From Candidatus Gastranaerophilales bacterium (GTDB lineage: Bacteria; Cyanobacteriota; Vampirovibrionia; Gastranaerophilales; Gastranaerophilaceae), in contig JAMPIM010000027.1 in assembly GCA_023662705.1 (NCBI GenBank), positions 1 to 26,933 on the forward strand: a stretch of 26,933 nt of DNA, read 5' to 3'. Made by a program: the position numbers and the translations under genes. Every line of letters starts with the position of its first letter. Positions within the stretch are counted from its first letter, which is position 1. Below, one piece after another: positions 6,060 through 13,447 of the stretch. The notes beneath the pieces are model-generated. The model did not search any database. It was not told the origin of the DNA and saw only the letters and a program-made list of their open reading frames with translations.

Positions 6060-8180
6060 TTAGTTAAACATATCTTCAAGGTCATCAAGAATACCTTCGT
6101 GCTTGTTGCCCTTTTTGATTTCTTCAATAATATTGTCAAGTTTTTCAATAATAACTTGAAGTTTAACATCACAGTTACATTTGTCAGGAATCTTAGCAAG
6201 GATTTGGTCAAGCTTTTCAAGAATAGCTTTGTTGTCACCGCCTTGGATTTCGATTTGAGTCTTGATTCCTTCTAAAGTAATTGCTACAAGATTCAACTTG
6301 CTTTCGATTGAAGTTAATACATCGCCGTTAGCTTTTGATTGAGCTAAGATATCAGCCAGCATTTTTTCAATTGTTGAAAGATCAACATTTACATCAAGAC
6401 TGATATTGCCGATTGCATCAAGAATTGCATCCGCTTTGCTGCCTAATTTATCAATTTTGCTTAACAATTCTGATAATAGCGCGATTGACTGGTTATGGAA
6501 TTTAAGATCATCTTCGTGAGCTTTATCAAGTTTATCCATAATCTGTTTAAGCTTATTAAGCTGCATTTCAGTTAATGTATTATTTTCAGCCATTTGTTTG
6601 ATAAGCATTGCCAATCCTGCTTTTGCATTATCATCCATATTATCAAGTTTAGCCAATACTTTATTAAAGAATGCTCTGTTTTCTGCTGACATCTTATCCA
6701 TATTTTCAATAACTGCCGCAAATCCTGATTTCATATCTGCATTAAAGTTTTGAACATTGTTCAAGATATCACCAAGAAGAACTTTGTTTTCTGCTGACAT
6801 TTGATCCATTTTTGCTAAAATCTTATCTACAGCGGTTTTCAAATCACCATTGAAGTTTTGGATATTATCAAGAATGCTTTGAAGAAGAGCTTGAGTTTTA
6901 GCATCCATTTCTTTATTTGACTCAATTGAAGCTTCGATTTTCGCAAGAATTTCTAGAAGAACTTTTGTTGATTCTTTATCTCCGCTATCCATTTGGTCAA
7001 CTTTAACAATAAGTTTGATTAGAAGATCGATGTTAGCTTTGCTTGCATCATCTACATGTTTAATAATTGCAAGAATACCTGCTTTCATATCATCATTCAA
7101 ACCTTGAATCTTATCCATAATCATCCATAAAAGTTCGTGAGTTTTTTCAGTCATTTCATGGTTTTGATCGATGCTTTCCTGAACTTTATTGAAGATTGCT
7201 GTTAATAATTCATTAGTTTTTTCATCGTTTTTATTACCTGATTCAATTGAATTAAAGATTTTAGTAAGTAATTCAATATTTTTATCGCTTACTGAATCAA
7301 TTTTACCAAGAATAGCAAGAACACCTTGTTTTAAATGATCATCGATTTCAGAAAGTTTACCGAGAATTGCTTGTAATAACAATTGTTGTTTAGCTGCAAT
7401 TGCTTTATCGTTCTGAATACTTTCATTAACTTTTTTCAATATAGTATTTAACAATGCAATCATTGTTTGGTCATTTTTATTAGCCTGACCCATTTGAACA
7501 AGAATCATTGTTAATAATTTATTATTTTCAGCACTCAATTTATTGCCGTTATTGATAGCATTAAGAATTTGAGTAAGTTGAGCTTTTAATTCAGCGTTGC
7601 CTTTTGTAATTTCATTAAGAATTTGGTCTTGTTTATCAGTATTTTCTTTTAATAAATTGAAGATATCAGCCGCTGTCATATTCATTTTTTCTAACAGAGT
7701 CATAATTCTTTCTAAGCTGATACCCTGATTAATAAGTTCTGCTAAGATAGCTTTATTAATTTCAGTTTGTTCTTTTTGTTCTTCACGAAGAGCTTTAATT
7801 TCTTCAAGAACTGTTTTAACTAATTCTTCATCTGTCATATGGATATTAACAGTAATATTTACAGTAATTTTAGTATTATCATAAATAATTGTAGTTCCTT
7901 TCGGATATTCAGGATCATCTTTTTCACAAGATGTCAACCCTGCAGAACCACCCAATAGCGTTAAAGCAACCATTGAACTAAGTCCCATTTTCTTAACAGC
8001 TGCCATATTTACACCTTGGAATGCAATATTATTCATTGATTGAGCATTAAGAGCACTCATAGAATCTTCTGATTCAGGCGCTTCTCTTAAAGCAACAGCT
8101 GATGATGCTGATTCAGCTTCATCTCCTTTGAATTTAAGATTTTTGTTGTTAAGTAACATGTCAATTGCATTGATTTTCAT
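6060..8180 (-). CDS. Giant coiled-coil protein with FKG/FQG motifs and an internal lipobox
   Basis: This 706-residue protein is not recognised. Residues 1-58 are a hydrophilic leader with two F-x-G motifs: LKFKG (15-19) and IAFQG (52-56). A signal-like helix follows (VKKMGLSSMVALTLLGGSAG, 62-81) with a lipobox-like LTSC (82-85) and acidic EKDD. From about 115 to the end it is almost all Leu/Ile/Asn-rich amphipathic helix. Three tandem repeats of 82 residues sit in the middle, beginning near NTILKKVNESI, TAIFNKVQESI and LEILAKIEASI. The tail has CNC and is acidic. AAAGGAG ten bases before the ATG at 8180 supports the long start. An internal ATG at 8006, with AAGGTG upstream, would start directly at the lipoprotein signal. 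A surface-anchored stalk or adhesin is possible but unproven. Confidence 0.8.
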   Translation of the reverse strand: MKINAIDMLLNNKNLKFKGDEAESASSAVALREAPESEDSMSALNAQSMNNIAFQGVNMAAVKKMGLSSMVALTLLGGSAGLTSCEKDDPEYPKGTTIIYDNTKITVNITVNIHMTDEELVKTVLEEIKALREEQKEQTEINKAILAELINQGISLERIMTLLEKMNMTAADIFNLLKENTDKQDQILNEITKGNAELKAQLTQILNAINNGNKLSAENNKLLTMILVQMGQANKNDQTMIALLNTILKKVNESIQNDKAIAAKQQLLLQAILGKLSEIDDHLKQGVLAILGKIDSVSDKNIELLTKIFNSIESGNKNDEKTNELLTAIFNKVQESIDQNHEMTEKTHELLWMIMDKIQGLNDDMKAGILAIIKHVDDASKANIDLLIKLIVKVDQMDSGDKESTKVLLEILAKIEASIESNKEMDAKTQALLQSILDNIQNFNGDLKTAVDKILAKMDQMSAENKVLLGDILNNVQNFNADMKSGFAAVIENMDKMSAENRAFFNKVLAKLDNMDDNAKAGLAMLIKQMAENNTLTEMQLNKLKQIMDKLDKAHEDDLKFHNQSIALLSELLSKIDKLGSKADAILDAIGNISLDVNVDLSTIEKMLADILAQSKANGDVLTSIESKLNLVAITLEGIKTQIEIQGGDNKAILEKLDQILAKIPDKCNCDVKLQVIIEKLDNIIEEIKKGNKHEGILDDLEDMFN

Positions 8181-8298
8181 ACGTTGTATACTCCTTTTAA
8201 ATTGTATTTTTCGGCTATGTAATAGTCCTAAAACATGTGAAAAGTTTTTTTGCTATCTGATTAACAAATCTTTACAACAAATTTTTGTAAACATTTCT

Positions 8299-8327
8299 TT
8301 GTCATAATCATTATTTTTATATATAAT
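8299..8327 (+). promoter_or_regulatory. Promoter of lysC
   Basis: TTGTCA (8299-8304), a 17-bp spacer and TATAAT (8322-8327) are present. The expected leader is only about 20 bases, carrying AAGGA seven bases before the ATG. A lysine riboswitch therefore does not fit here. The rest of the 8181-8298 gap shows no further element beyond the ribosome-binding site of the divergent gene. Confidence 0.75.
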
Positions 8328-8353
8328 GTAGAGGAGCGGTTAAGGACGAATAA

Positions 8354-9619
8354 ATGAAAAAAATAATTGTTCAAAAATTTGGCGGAACTTCCGTTGCCGA
8401 TACGGATAAAATAAAGAATGTAGCCAAAGCGGTTATAAGAGAAAAAAACAATGGAAATGATGTTGTTGTAGTCGTTTCAGCAATGGGACATACAACCGAT
8501 ATTCTTACCAAGCTTGCAAAAGAGATTACCCCAAATCCGTCTTCAAGAGAAATGGACATGCTTCTATCAACAGGAGAGGGAGTTTCTATTGCACTTTTGG
8601 CTATGGCACTTCAGACTCAAGGATGTAAAGCTGTTAGTATGAACGCAATGCAAGTAGGTATTATTACTGAAAATGTCCATTCTAAGGCTCGTATTCTTGA
8701 GATTAAAACCGATAAAATCAGACAGCATCTTGATAATAATGAAGTCGTTGTTATCGCAGGATTTCAGGGAATAACAGATGATTTTGAAATTACAACTCTC
8801 GGAAGAGGCGGTTCTGATACATCTGCTGTTGCCATTGCAGGAGCACTGGGTGCAGAGCGCTGTGATATTTACACCGATGTGGAAGGTGTTTATACAACAG
8901 ACCCGAGAATCGTTCCTTGCGCTTCAAGATTAGAACAGATTTCTTACGAAGAAATGCTTGAATTGGCAAGAGTCGGAGCTAATGTGCTTCATCCGCGCGC
9001 GGTTGAAACTGCGGCAAGATACAACACTCCCGTAAGAGTAAGAAGCACTTTTAAACTCGAAAACTTAGGAACTTTAATATTAGGAGTTGATAAAATGGAA
9101 TTACACAGACCTGTAACAGGTGTTGCGTCAGATTTGTCTCAATTAAGAGTTGTTGTATGCGATGTTCCCGACAGTCCGGGTACAGCAGCAATTCTTTTTG
9201 ACGGATTGGCAGAAGCAAATATTTCTGTTGATATGATTATCCAGTCTTATGCAAGAAAAGCTTTGAACACTAATGATATTGCATTCACAATCGACAAAGC
9301 CGATTTGGATAAAACGAAAGAAATCTTAGAAAAAGTTAAATCAAAACTAAGCTTTGGTAATATCTTTATTGACGATAAGATTGCAAAAATCTCAATCGTA
9401 GGTGCAGGCATGATTGACCATCCGGGGATTGCGGCAAAAATGTTTAAAACTTTAGCAAGCTTGGATATTAATATCAAAATGATTTCAACAAGTGAAATCA
9501 AAATCAGCTGTCTTGTAGAACAATCTCGCGCAAATGATGCTGTAGAAGCTCTTCACAAGATTTTCGGATTGGACAGCAAAGAAATTGCCGAAGTAAAAGG
9601 CGATTTACCAAACGTATAG
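8354..9619 (+). CDS. lysC: Aspartate kinase, monofunctional, with C-terminal ACT domains
   Basis: This enzyme phosphorylates L-aspartate, the first step towards lysine (and diaminopimelate for the cell wall), threonine and methionine. The 421-residue product starts with the hallmark QKFGGTSVAD (about 7-16). It then shows 'LLSTGEGVSIALLAMAL', the amino-acid kinase site 'TLGRGGSDTSAVAIAGAL' (about 150-167) and 'DVEGVYTTDPRIV'. Two ACT domains follow from about residue 265 ('VVVCDVPDSPGTAAILFDGL' and 'ISIVGAGMIDHPGIAAKMF'), as in the lysine/threonine-inhibited class. Length is typical. It has its own promoter and is followed after 11 bases by a small secreted-protein gene, probably in the same transcript. 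Confidence 0.97.
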   Translation: MKKIIVQKFGGTSVADTDKIKNVAKAVIREKNNGNDVVVVVSAMGHTTDILTKLAKEITPNPSSREMDMLLSTGEGVSIALLAMALQTQGCKAVSMNAMQVGIITENVHSKARILEIKTDKIRQHLDNNEVVVIAGFQGITDDFEITTLGRGGSDTSAVAIAGALGAERCDIYTDVEGVYTTDPRIVPCASRLEQISYEEMLELARVGANVLHPRAVETAARYNTPVRVRSTFKLENLGTLILGVDKMELHRPVTGVASDLSQLRVVVCDVPDSPGTAAILFDGLAEANISVDMIIQSYARKALNTNDIAFTIDKADLDKTKEILEKVKSKLSFGNIFIDDKIAKISIVGAGMIDHPGIAAKMFKTLASLDINIKMISTSEIKISCLVEQSRANDAVEALHKIFGLDSKEIAEVKGDLPNV

Positions 9620-9630
9620 GGGTGTTTAAA

Positions 9631-10101
9631 ATGAAAAAAACAATTTTGACTATATTAACTATGGCTTTTGTTTCTCTCTCTGCATTTGCAGATGATAAAC
9701 AAGATGCACTAAACTTTTTTAATAATTATGTAAAAGCAGCAAACAGCTATGACGCTTCCGTCGCAGCAATGTATTCACCATCAGCAAAAATTATCAGACA
9801 GGTTATTAAACCTGACGGAACACTGGTTGATGTTTCAACGGATACTGCAACCTACATAAGACAAATGAAAATCGGTCAGGCAGGAGCTAAACTTAAAAAC
9901 TACAAAAATAATTATACAAACATAACCGCAGCTGCAATGCCAAACGGCGGATACAAAGTTTCTTCCCTAAGGCAGCCGTCAAACGAAACTTATAAACTAA
10001 AGACTTATATGATTGTAAAAAAACAACCTGACGGCAAATGGTTAATTACGGAAGAAATGATGCAAACAAAAGTTCAAACATTTTTGAAGTACCAAAAATA
10101 A
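9631..10101 (+). CDS. Small secreted protein, NTF2-like fold suspected
   Basis: This 156-residue protein has a clear signal peptide (MKKTILTILTMAFVSLSAFA, cleavage before DDKQ). The mature part opens with 'ALNFFNNYVKAANSYDAS', then 'MYSPSAKIIR' and a run of short strands ending in 'DGKWLITEEMMQTK'. This order (helices, then curved sheet, 'dGkWkI' near the end) is typical of NTF2/SnoaL-like domains, which bind small ligands or act as accessory domains. I see no catalytic residues to support an enzyme. A GTG at 9622 is in frame, but AGGGGTG six bases before the ATG at 9631, and the signal peptide, favour the ATG. It lies behind lysC with a small gap and ends at a terminator. Confidence 0.75.
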   Translation: MKKTILTILTMAFVSLSAFADDKQDALNFFNNYVKAANSYDASVAAMYSPSAKIIRQVIKPDGTLVDVSTDTATYIRQMKIGQAGAKLKNYKNNYTNITAAAMPNGGYKVSSLRQPSNETYKLKTYMIVKKQPDGKWLITEEMMQTKVQTFLKYQK

Positions 10102-10105
10102 ACAA

Positions 10106-10131
10106 AGAGGGGAAATATATTCCCCTTTTTT
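10106..10131 (+). terminator. Terminator of the lysC transcript
   Basis: A stem GGGGAA / TTCCCC with an AU-rich loop is followed by TTTTTT. The kdsD promoter's -35 box begins two bases after it. Confidence 0.85.
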
Positions 10132-10132
10132 G

Positions 10133-10161
10133 TTGCCAAATCTACGTTTTTTTCGTATGAT
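10133..10161 (+). promoter_or_regulatory. Promoter of kdsD
   Basis: TTGCCA (10133-10138), a 17-bp spacer and TATGAT (10156-10161) directly abut the preceding terminator. Confidence 0.65.
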
Positions 10162-10186
10162 ACTGATATTAATAAGGAGTTTTGAA

Positions 10187-11170
10187 ATGGCTGTCACAAT
10201 GGATAACAATATTAGTCAAATTGATAGAGCATCCGCTCTAAGAACAATTGAAATTGAAATCAATGCAATCTCAAGCTTAAAAGATTCTGTTGCATTGGAG
10301 AACCTTACAACAGCTTTAGATTTAATGCAAAACTCTACTGGTAGAATTATTATTACAGGTATGGGCAAATCAGGTCATATAGGTAAAAAGATTGCGGCAT
10401 CACTTGCTTCTACAGGCACTCCGTCATTCTTTGTACATCCGGCGGAAGCCAGCCACGGCGACCTGGGTATGATAACAGAAAACGATGTTATTATTGCAAT
10501 CTCAAACAGTGGCGAGTCAAGAGAATTAGTTGATATCATAAATTACTGCAAACGATTTGGTATCAAAATGATAGCAATCACTAAAAATGCACAAAGCTCA
10601 TTAGGCTCTGCGGCTAATGTTGTTCTGGAACTTCCAAAGGCAGAAGAAGCTTGTCCTTTAGGACTTGCACCTACGAGCTCAACAACTGCAACACTTGTCC
10701 TCGGAGACATTCTTACAACAGGGCTTATTGAAAGAAAAGGTTTTTCAAAAGAAGAATTCAATGTTCGCCATCCGGGAGGAAAATTAGGTTCAATCTTAAA
10801 ACGTGTCGGAGATTTAATGCACACCGGTCAAGCTATGCCAATTTTAGACGAAAACTCAAATATGCAGGCTGCTTTATTGGAAATGACTTCAAAATGCCTC
10901 GGCTGTGTAGGATTTATTAATCAAAAAGGTGAATTCACAGGTATGCTAACCGATGGCGATTTAAGACGTTGTCTTTCGGCTTCTATTTTGGAAGAAAAAG
11001 CTGTCAACCTTATGACAAAGAATCCAAAAACAGTTACAAAAGATATGATTTCAGCCGAAGCATTAAAGATTATGCACGACAAGAAAATCACAAATATGTT
11101 TGTTGTAGAAGGTTCTCAGCCTGTTGGTGTTATACATATCCACGATTTGCTTAATAACGGCGTTGCTTAA
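10187..11170 (+). CDS. kdsD: D-arabinose 5-phosphate isomerase (KdsD/KpsF)
   Basis: This enzyme converts ribulose 5-phosphate to arabinose 5-phosphate, the first step to KDO, the inner-core sugar of lipopolysaccharide. At 327 residues it is close to E. coli KdsD. The N-terminal SIS sugar-phosphate isomerase domain shows GMGKSGHIGKKIAASLASTG, HPAEASHGDLGMI (with the catalytic His of the family) and ISNSGESRELV. This is followed by 'RHPGGKLGSILK' and two CBS motifs (from about 205, 'VGDLMHTGQAMP' and 'VNLMTKNPKTV'). The frame is open from 10130, but AAGGAG seven bases before the ATG at 10187 fixes the start. It supports an outer membrane with KDO-containing lipid, consistent with msbA and the GT9 gene in this window. 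Confidence 0.95.
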   Translation: MAVTMDNNISQIDRASALRTIEIEINAISSLKDSVALENLTTALDLMQNSTGRIIITGMGKSGHIGKKIAASLASTGTPSFFVHPAEASHGDLGMITENDVIIAISNSGESRELVDIINYCKRFGIKMIAITKNAQSSLGSAANVVLELPKAEEACPLGLAPTSSTTATLVLGDILTTGLIERKGFSKEEFNVRHPGGKLGSILKRVGDLMHTGQAMPILDENSNMQAALLEMTSKCLGCVGFINQKGEFTGMLTDGDLRRCLSASILEEKAVNLMTKNPKTVTKDMISAEALKIMHDKKITNMFVVEGSQPVGVIHIHDLLNNGVA

Positions 11171-11172
11171 AA

Positions 11173-12231
11173 ATGAAACAACTGAAAGATTTTAAAGAAG
11201 ATATTCATAAGTGCTCAAAATGCGGGCTTTGTCAGGGAGAATGTCCGATTTATAAAATTACGGGTAACGATTGCACGGTTTCACGCGGACAATTTGTTAT
11301 GCTTGACGGATTGCTCAAAGGTGATTTGAAAATGACGAAAACCATAAATCATTACCTTGATTTATGCCTCAAATGCGGAGCTTGCTCAAAATTTTGCCCG
11401 AGCGGAATAGATATCGTTGATATTATTGCCGCAGCTAAAGCAGAGTATTTTAAAACACATAAGTTTGAAAAAGTTATTTCATTCTTCCAAAAGAAAATAG
11501 TCTTCAAATTTATTCCAAATTTTTTATCAATTTTTCACTTCAAACAAACATCAAAGACTTTTGACAAGAAAGTGCTGTATTTTGGCGGCTGCGGTTCAAA
11601 AATCAAAGGAGATAAAGCTGTTATAAAACTTCTTAACAGTATTGAAACAGAAGTTATCAATCCGAAGTTCTCCTGCTGCGGGATTTCATTATTTATGCGC
11701 GGAGATTTAGAGAGCTTCCAAAACAGCATAAATAATTATATAAACACTTTAAAAAAATATGATATAAAAGAAGTTGTTACAACCTGCGCCAGCTGCGAAA
11801 AGACACTCAAAGACTACGTCCGCTGGTGTGATAATGAAGAAACAAAAGCGTTTCTAAATACAATTACCGTAAAAAATATCTATGAATATTTAGCAGACAA
11901 ACATTTTTCATTAAAAAAACCTGTAAGCGTTACTTATCACAAACCTTGCAACACAAGCATTTATCCCGAACAAATCCTTAAGAACACTGAAAATCTTACA
12001 TACATAGAGATGAGGGATTTTGACAAGTGCTGCGGATTAAACGCGCTTGCAAAATTCAAAAAATACAAAATCACCTCAAAAGTTTTTGCACAAAAACATA
12101 AAAATATTAAATCTACAGGTGTAAAATACGTTCTCACTTCCTGCCTCGGATGCGAAGCTGCTCTTAAAGCATACTCTTTTGGCGCATACAAGGTAGTCGA
12201 CTTAGCAGACTTTCTCGCCGAGAGGGTATAA
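11173..12231 (+). CDS. (Fe-S)-binding oxidoreductase subunit, GlcF/LutA-like
   Basis: This 352-residue protein has two N-terminal 4Fe-4S clusters: CSKCGLCQGECP (Cys14, 17, 20, 24) and CLKCGACSKFCP (Cys65, 68, 71, 75). Two CCG (heterodisulfide-reductase type) repeats follow: GGCGSK...CCGISLF...CASCEKT, then CCGLN...SCLGCEA. This is the architecture of glycolate oxidase GlcF and of LutA-type lactate oxidation subunits, which pass electrons from an FAD-linked partner. It is shorter than GlcF (about 400), and no FAD subunit (GlcD) is nearby. It starts two bases after the kdsD stop with no visible ribosome-binding site, so translation probably depends on coupling to kdsD. The electron donor or substrate cannot be told from the sequence. 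Confidence 0.85.
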   Translation: MKQLKDFKEDIHKCSKCGLCQGECPIYKITGNDCTVSRGQFVMLDGLLKGDLKMTKTINHYLDLCLKCGACSKFCPSGIDIVDIIAAAKAEYFKTHKFEKVISFFQKKIVFKFIPNFLSIFHFKQTSKTFDKKVLYFGGCGSKIKGDKAVIKLLNSIETEVINPKFSCCGISLFMRGDLESFQNSINNYINTLKKYDIKEVVTTCASCEKTLKDYVRWCDNEETKAFLNTITVKNIYEYLADKHFSLKKPVSVTYHKPCNTSIYPEQILKNTENLTYIEMRDFDKCCGLNALAKFKKYKITSKVFAQKHKNIKSTGVKYVLTSCLGCEAALKAYSFGAYKVVDLADFLAERV

Positions 12232-12234
12232 ACT

Positions 12235-12252
12235 AATAGACCAAATGGTCTA
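12235..12252. repeat. Inverted repeat between the Fe-S gene and the AMIN-like gene
   Basis: ATAGACC-AAAT-GGTCTAT is a 7-bp perfect stem starting a few bases after the stop codon. No T tract follows, so it is a poor intrinsic terminator; an operator or an mRNA 3'-end hairpin are alternatives. A GGCATGCC palindrome lies about 30 bases further on. I see no convincing promoter for the next gene in the remainder of this 96-base gap. Confidence 0.45.
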
Positions 12253-12327
12253 TGCAAATTTCAACCCCCTGATTGATGTCTCGGGCATGCCGAACATGTA
12301 CACTATTATCAAGGGAGAGAGAGTTTT

Positions 12328-13380
12328 ATGAAAAGAGTATTGTTGTTATTAACAATGGTAGTATCTATGTTGTCAGCTATGGCTGAAGAAAATGTGCTTC
12401 AATCTATTGAGATTGCACCTGTTAAAGATACATATAACATTGTTTTGGTTTCTGATAAAGCAGTTGATGTTAAAAAAGTTGTTCAAGCACCTAATAAAAT
12501 CACCTTGAACATGAAAGACATCAGAGCATCAAAGAGCTTAAACACAATTTATAATAATGTTGAAAACGTGGATACTGTTATGGTAGAACCTCAAGGAAAC
12601 GGAATCAGTATTTTCTTCCAAGCAGAAAATGCTTCAGCTGCTACTATAACTTTTGATTCACTTGCACCTGCGGCTCCCGTAGTATCAAATTCAAAAAATC
12701 TTAAATTAAATAACCCGATTGAAAGCTATGCTCCAATCTACACAGAAGATTTTGAAACAGCAAAAACCTCAAAATTATTTGATAAGCTAAAATCTTCTTC
12801 AGCTGTAGTAGACATCAAAGATACACTTGATGAAGAATCAGCATCAGACTTTGGACAAAAAGTGTTCTCATTCGGACTATTACTTCTTTTAGGCGTTGGT
12901 GTAATAAGATTATTCAAACGCAAAGAGCCTGAAATGAAAATTGGCTTAAGCCAATCTCTTAATGAAAGAGAAATCAACATGTTCAGAGGTGTACAGCCTG
13001 TTCAACAGACTTACGCGAATGCAGAAAAACCATTCACAACTGTTAACTATGGCTTGAATGCTTATCAAAAAGAAACAAGAAATCCTTATGAATCAGAGCC
13101 AATGACTATTCATAACCCAAAATTAAGAAATTATACTACTCCACAGATACAAAATACAGTTGCGACTCAGCCTGTAAGCAGACCTCAACCGCAGGTAGCA
13201 ACTATACCTCAGGTTAAAAAACTTACAACACCTGTTAACAATGCGCCTGTAAACCAATCTAATCCAAACGTAGATAACCTTAAGTTCTTAGAATCAATGA
13301 CTGCTATCTACGAAAAAAGCGGACGCCACGACCTTGCAAGAGGACTAAGAGCAAGCTTAAACAAAAATAACATTAACTAA
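12328..13380 (+). CDS. Membrane-anchored AMIN-like protein with a cytosolic Pro/Gln-rich tail
   Basis: This 350-residue protein has a signal peptide or uncleaved anchor (1-19, MKRVLLLLTMVVSMLSAMA). Residues about 23-102 show the beta-rich pattern of AMIN domains ('LQSIEIAPVKDTYNIVLVSD', 'ITLNMKDIRA', 'DTVMVEPQGNGISIFF'). AMIN domains target amidases and pilus secretins to the cell wall. A linker leads to one transmembrane helix (about 178-195, 'KVFSFGLLLLLGVGVIRLF') with a basic stop (KRKE). About 150 residues of Pro/Gln/Asn-rich, probably disordered cytosolic tail follow. It ends in an isolated helix (FLESMTAIYEKSGRHDLARG). It could link the periplasmic wall to a cytosolic partner. GA-rich GGGAGAGAGAG precedes the ATG. 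It ends at a terminator. Confidence 0.7.
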   Translation: MKRVLLLLTMVVSMLSAMAEENVLQSIEIAPVKDTYNIVLVSDKAVDVKKVVQAPNKITLNMKDIRASKSLNTIYNNVENVDTVMVEPQGNGISIFFQAENASAATITFDSLAPAAPVVSNSKNLKLNNPIESYAPIYTEDFETAKTSKLFDKLKSSSAVVDIKDTLDEESASDFGQKVFSFGLLLLLGVGVIRLFKRKEPEMKIGLSQSLNEREINMFRGVQPVQQTYANAEKPFTTVNYGLNAYQKETRNPYESEPMTIHNPKLRNYTTPQIQNTVATQPVSRPQPQVATIPQVKKLTTPVNNAPVNQSNPNVDNLKFLESMTAIYEKSGRHDLARGLRASLNKNNIN

Positions 13381-13417
13381 CAAACAACAATCTTTTTATA
13401 AAACTATACTATATTTT

Positions 13418-13440
13418 GAGTGTCGAAAGACACTCTTTTT
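13418..13440 (+). terminator. Terminator with GAAA tetraloop
   Basis: A stem GAGTGTC / GACACTC closed by GAAA and followed by TTTTT ends the AMIN-like gene. On the other strand no T tract follows, so it is a weak stop for manC. Confidence 0.9.
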
Positions 13441-13447
13441 ATTTGAG

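Noticed and set aside
6060..8180. AAAGG within FKG codons acting as hidden ribosome-binding sites
   Set aside because: TTY-AAA-GGN always gives AAAGG, so the resemblance follows from the amino acids; only the internal ATG at 8006 has a real start codon in frame nearby.
8181..8353. Lysine riboswitch before lysC
   Set aside because: The promoter at 8299-8327 leaves a leader of only about 20 bases, and no long structured region is seen.
12235..12300. Intrinsic terminator between the Fe-S gene and the AMIN-like gene
   Set aside because: The inverted repeat has no T tract on the plus strand; listed as a repeat instead.
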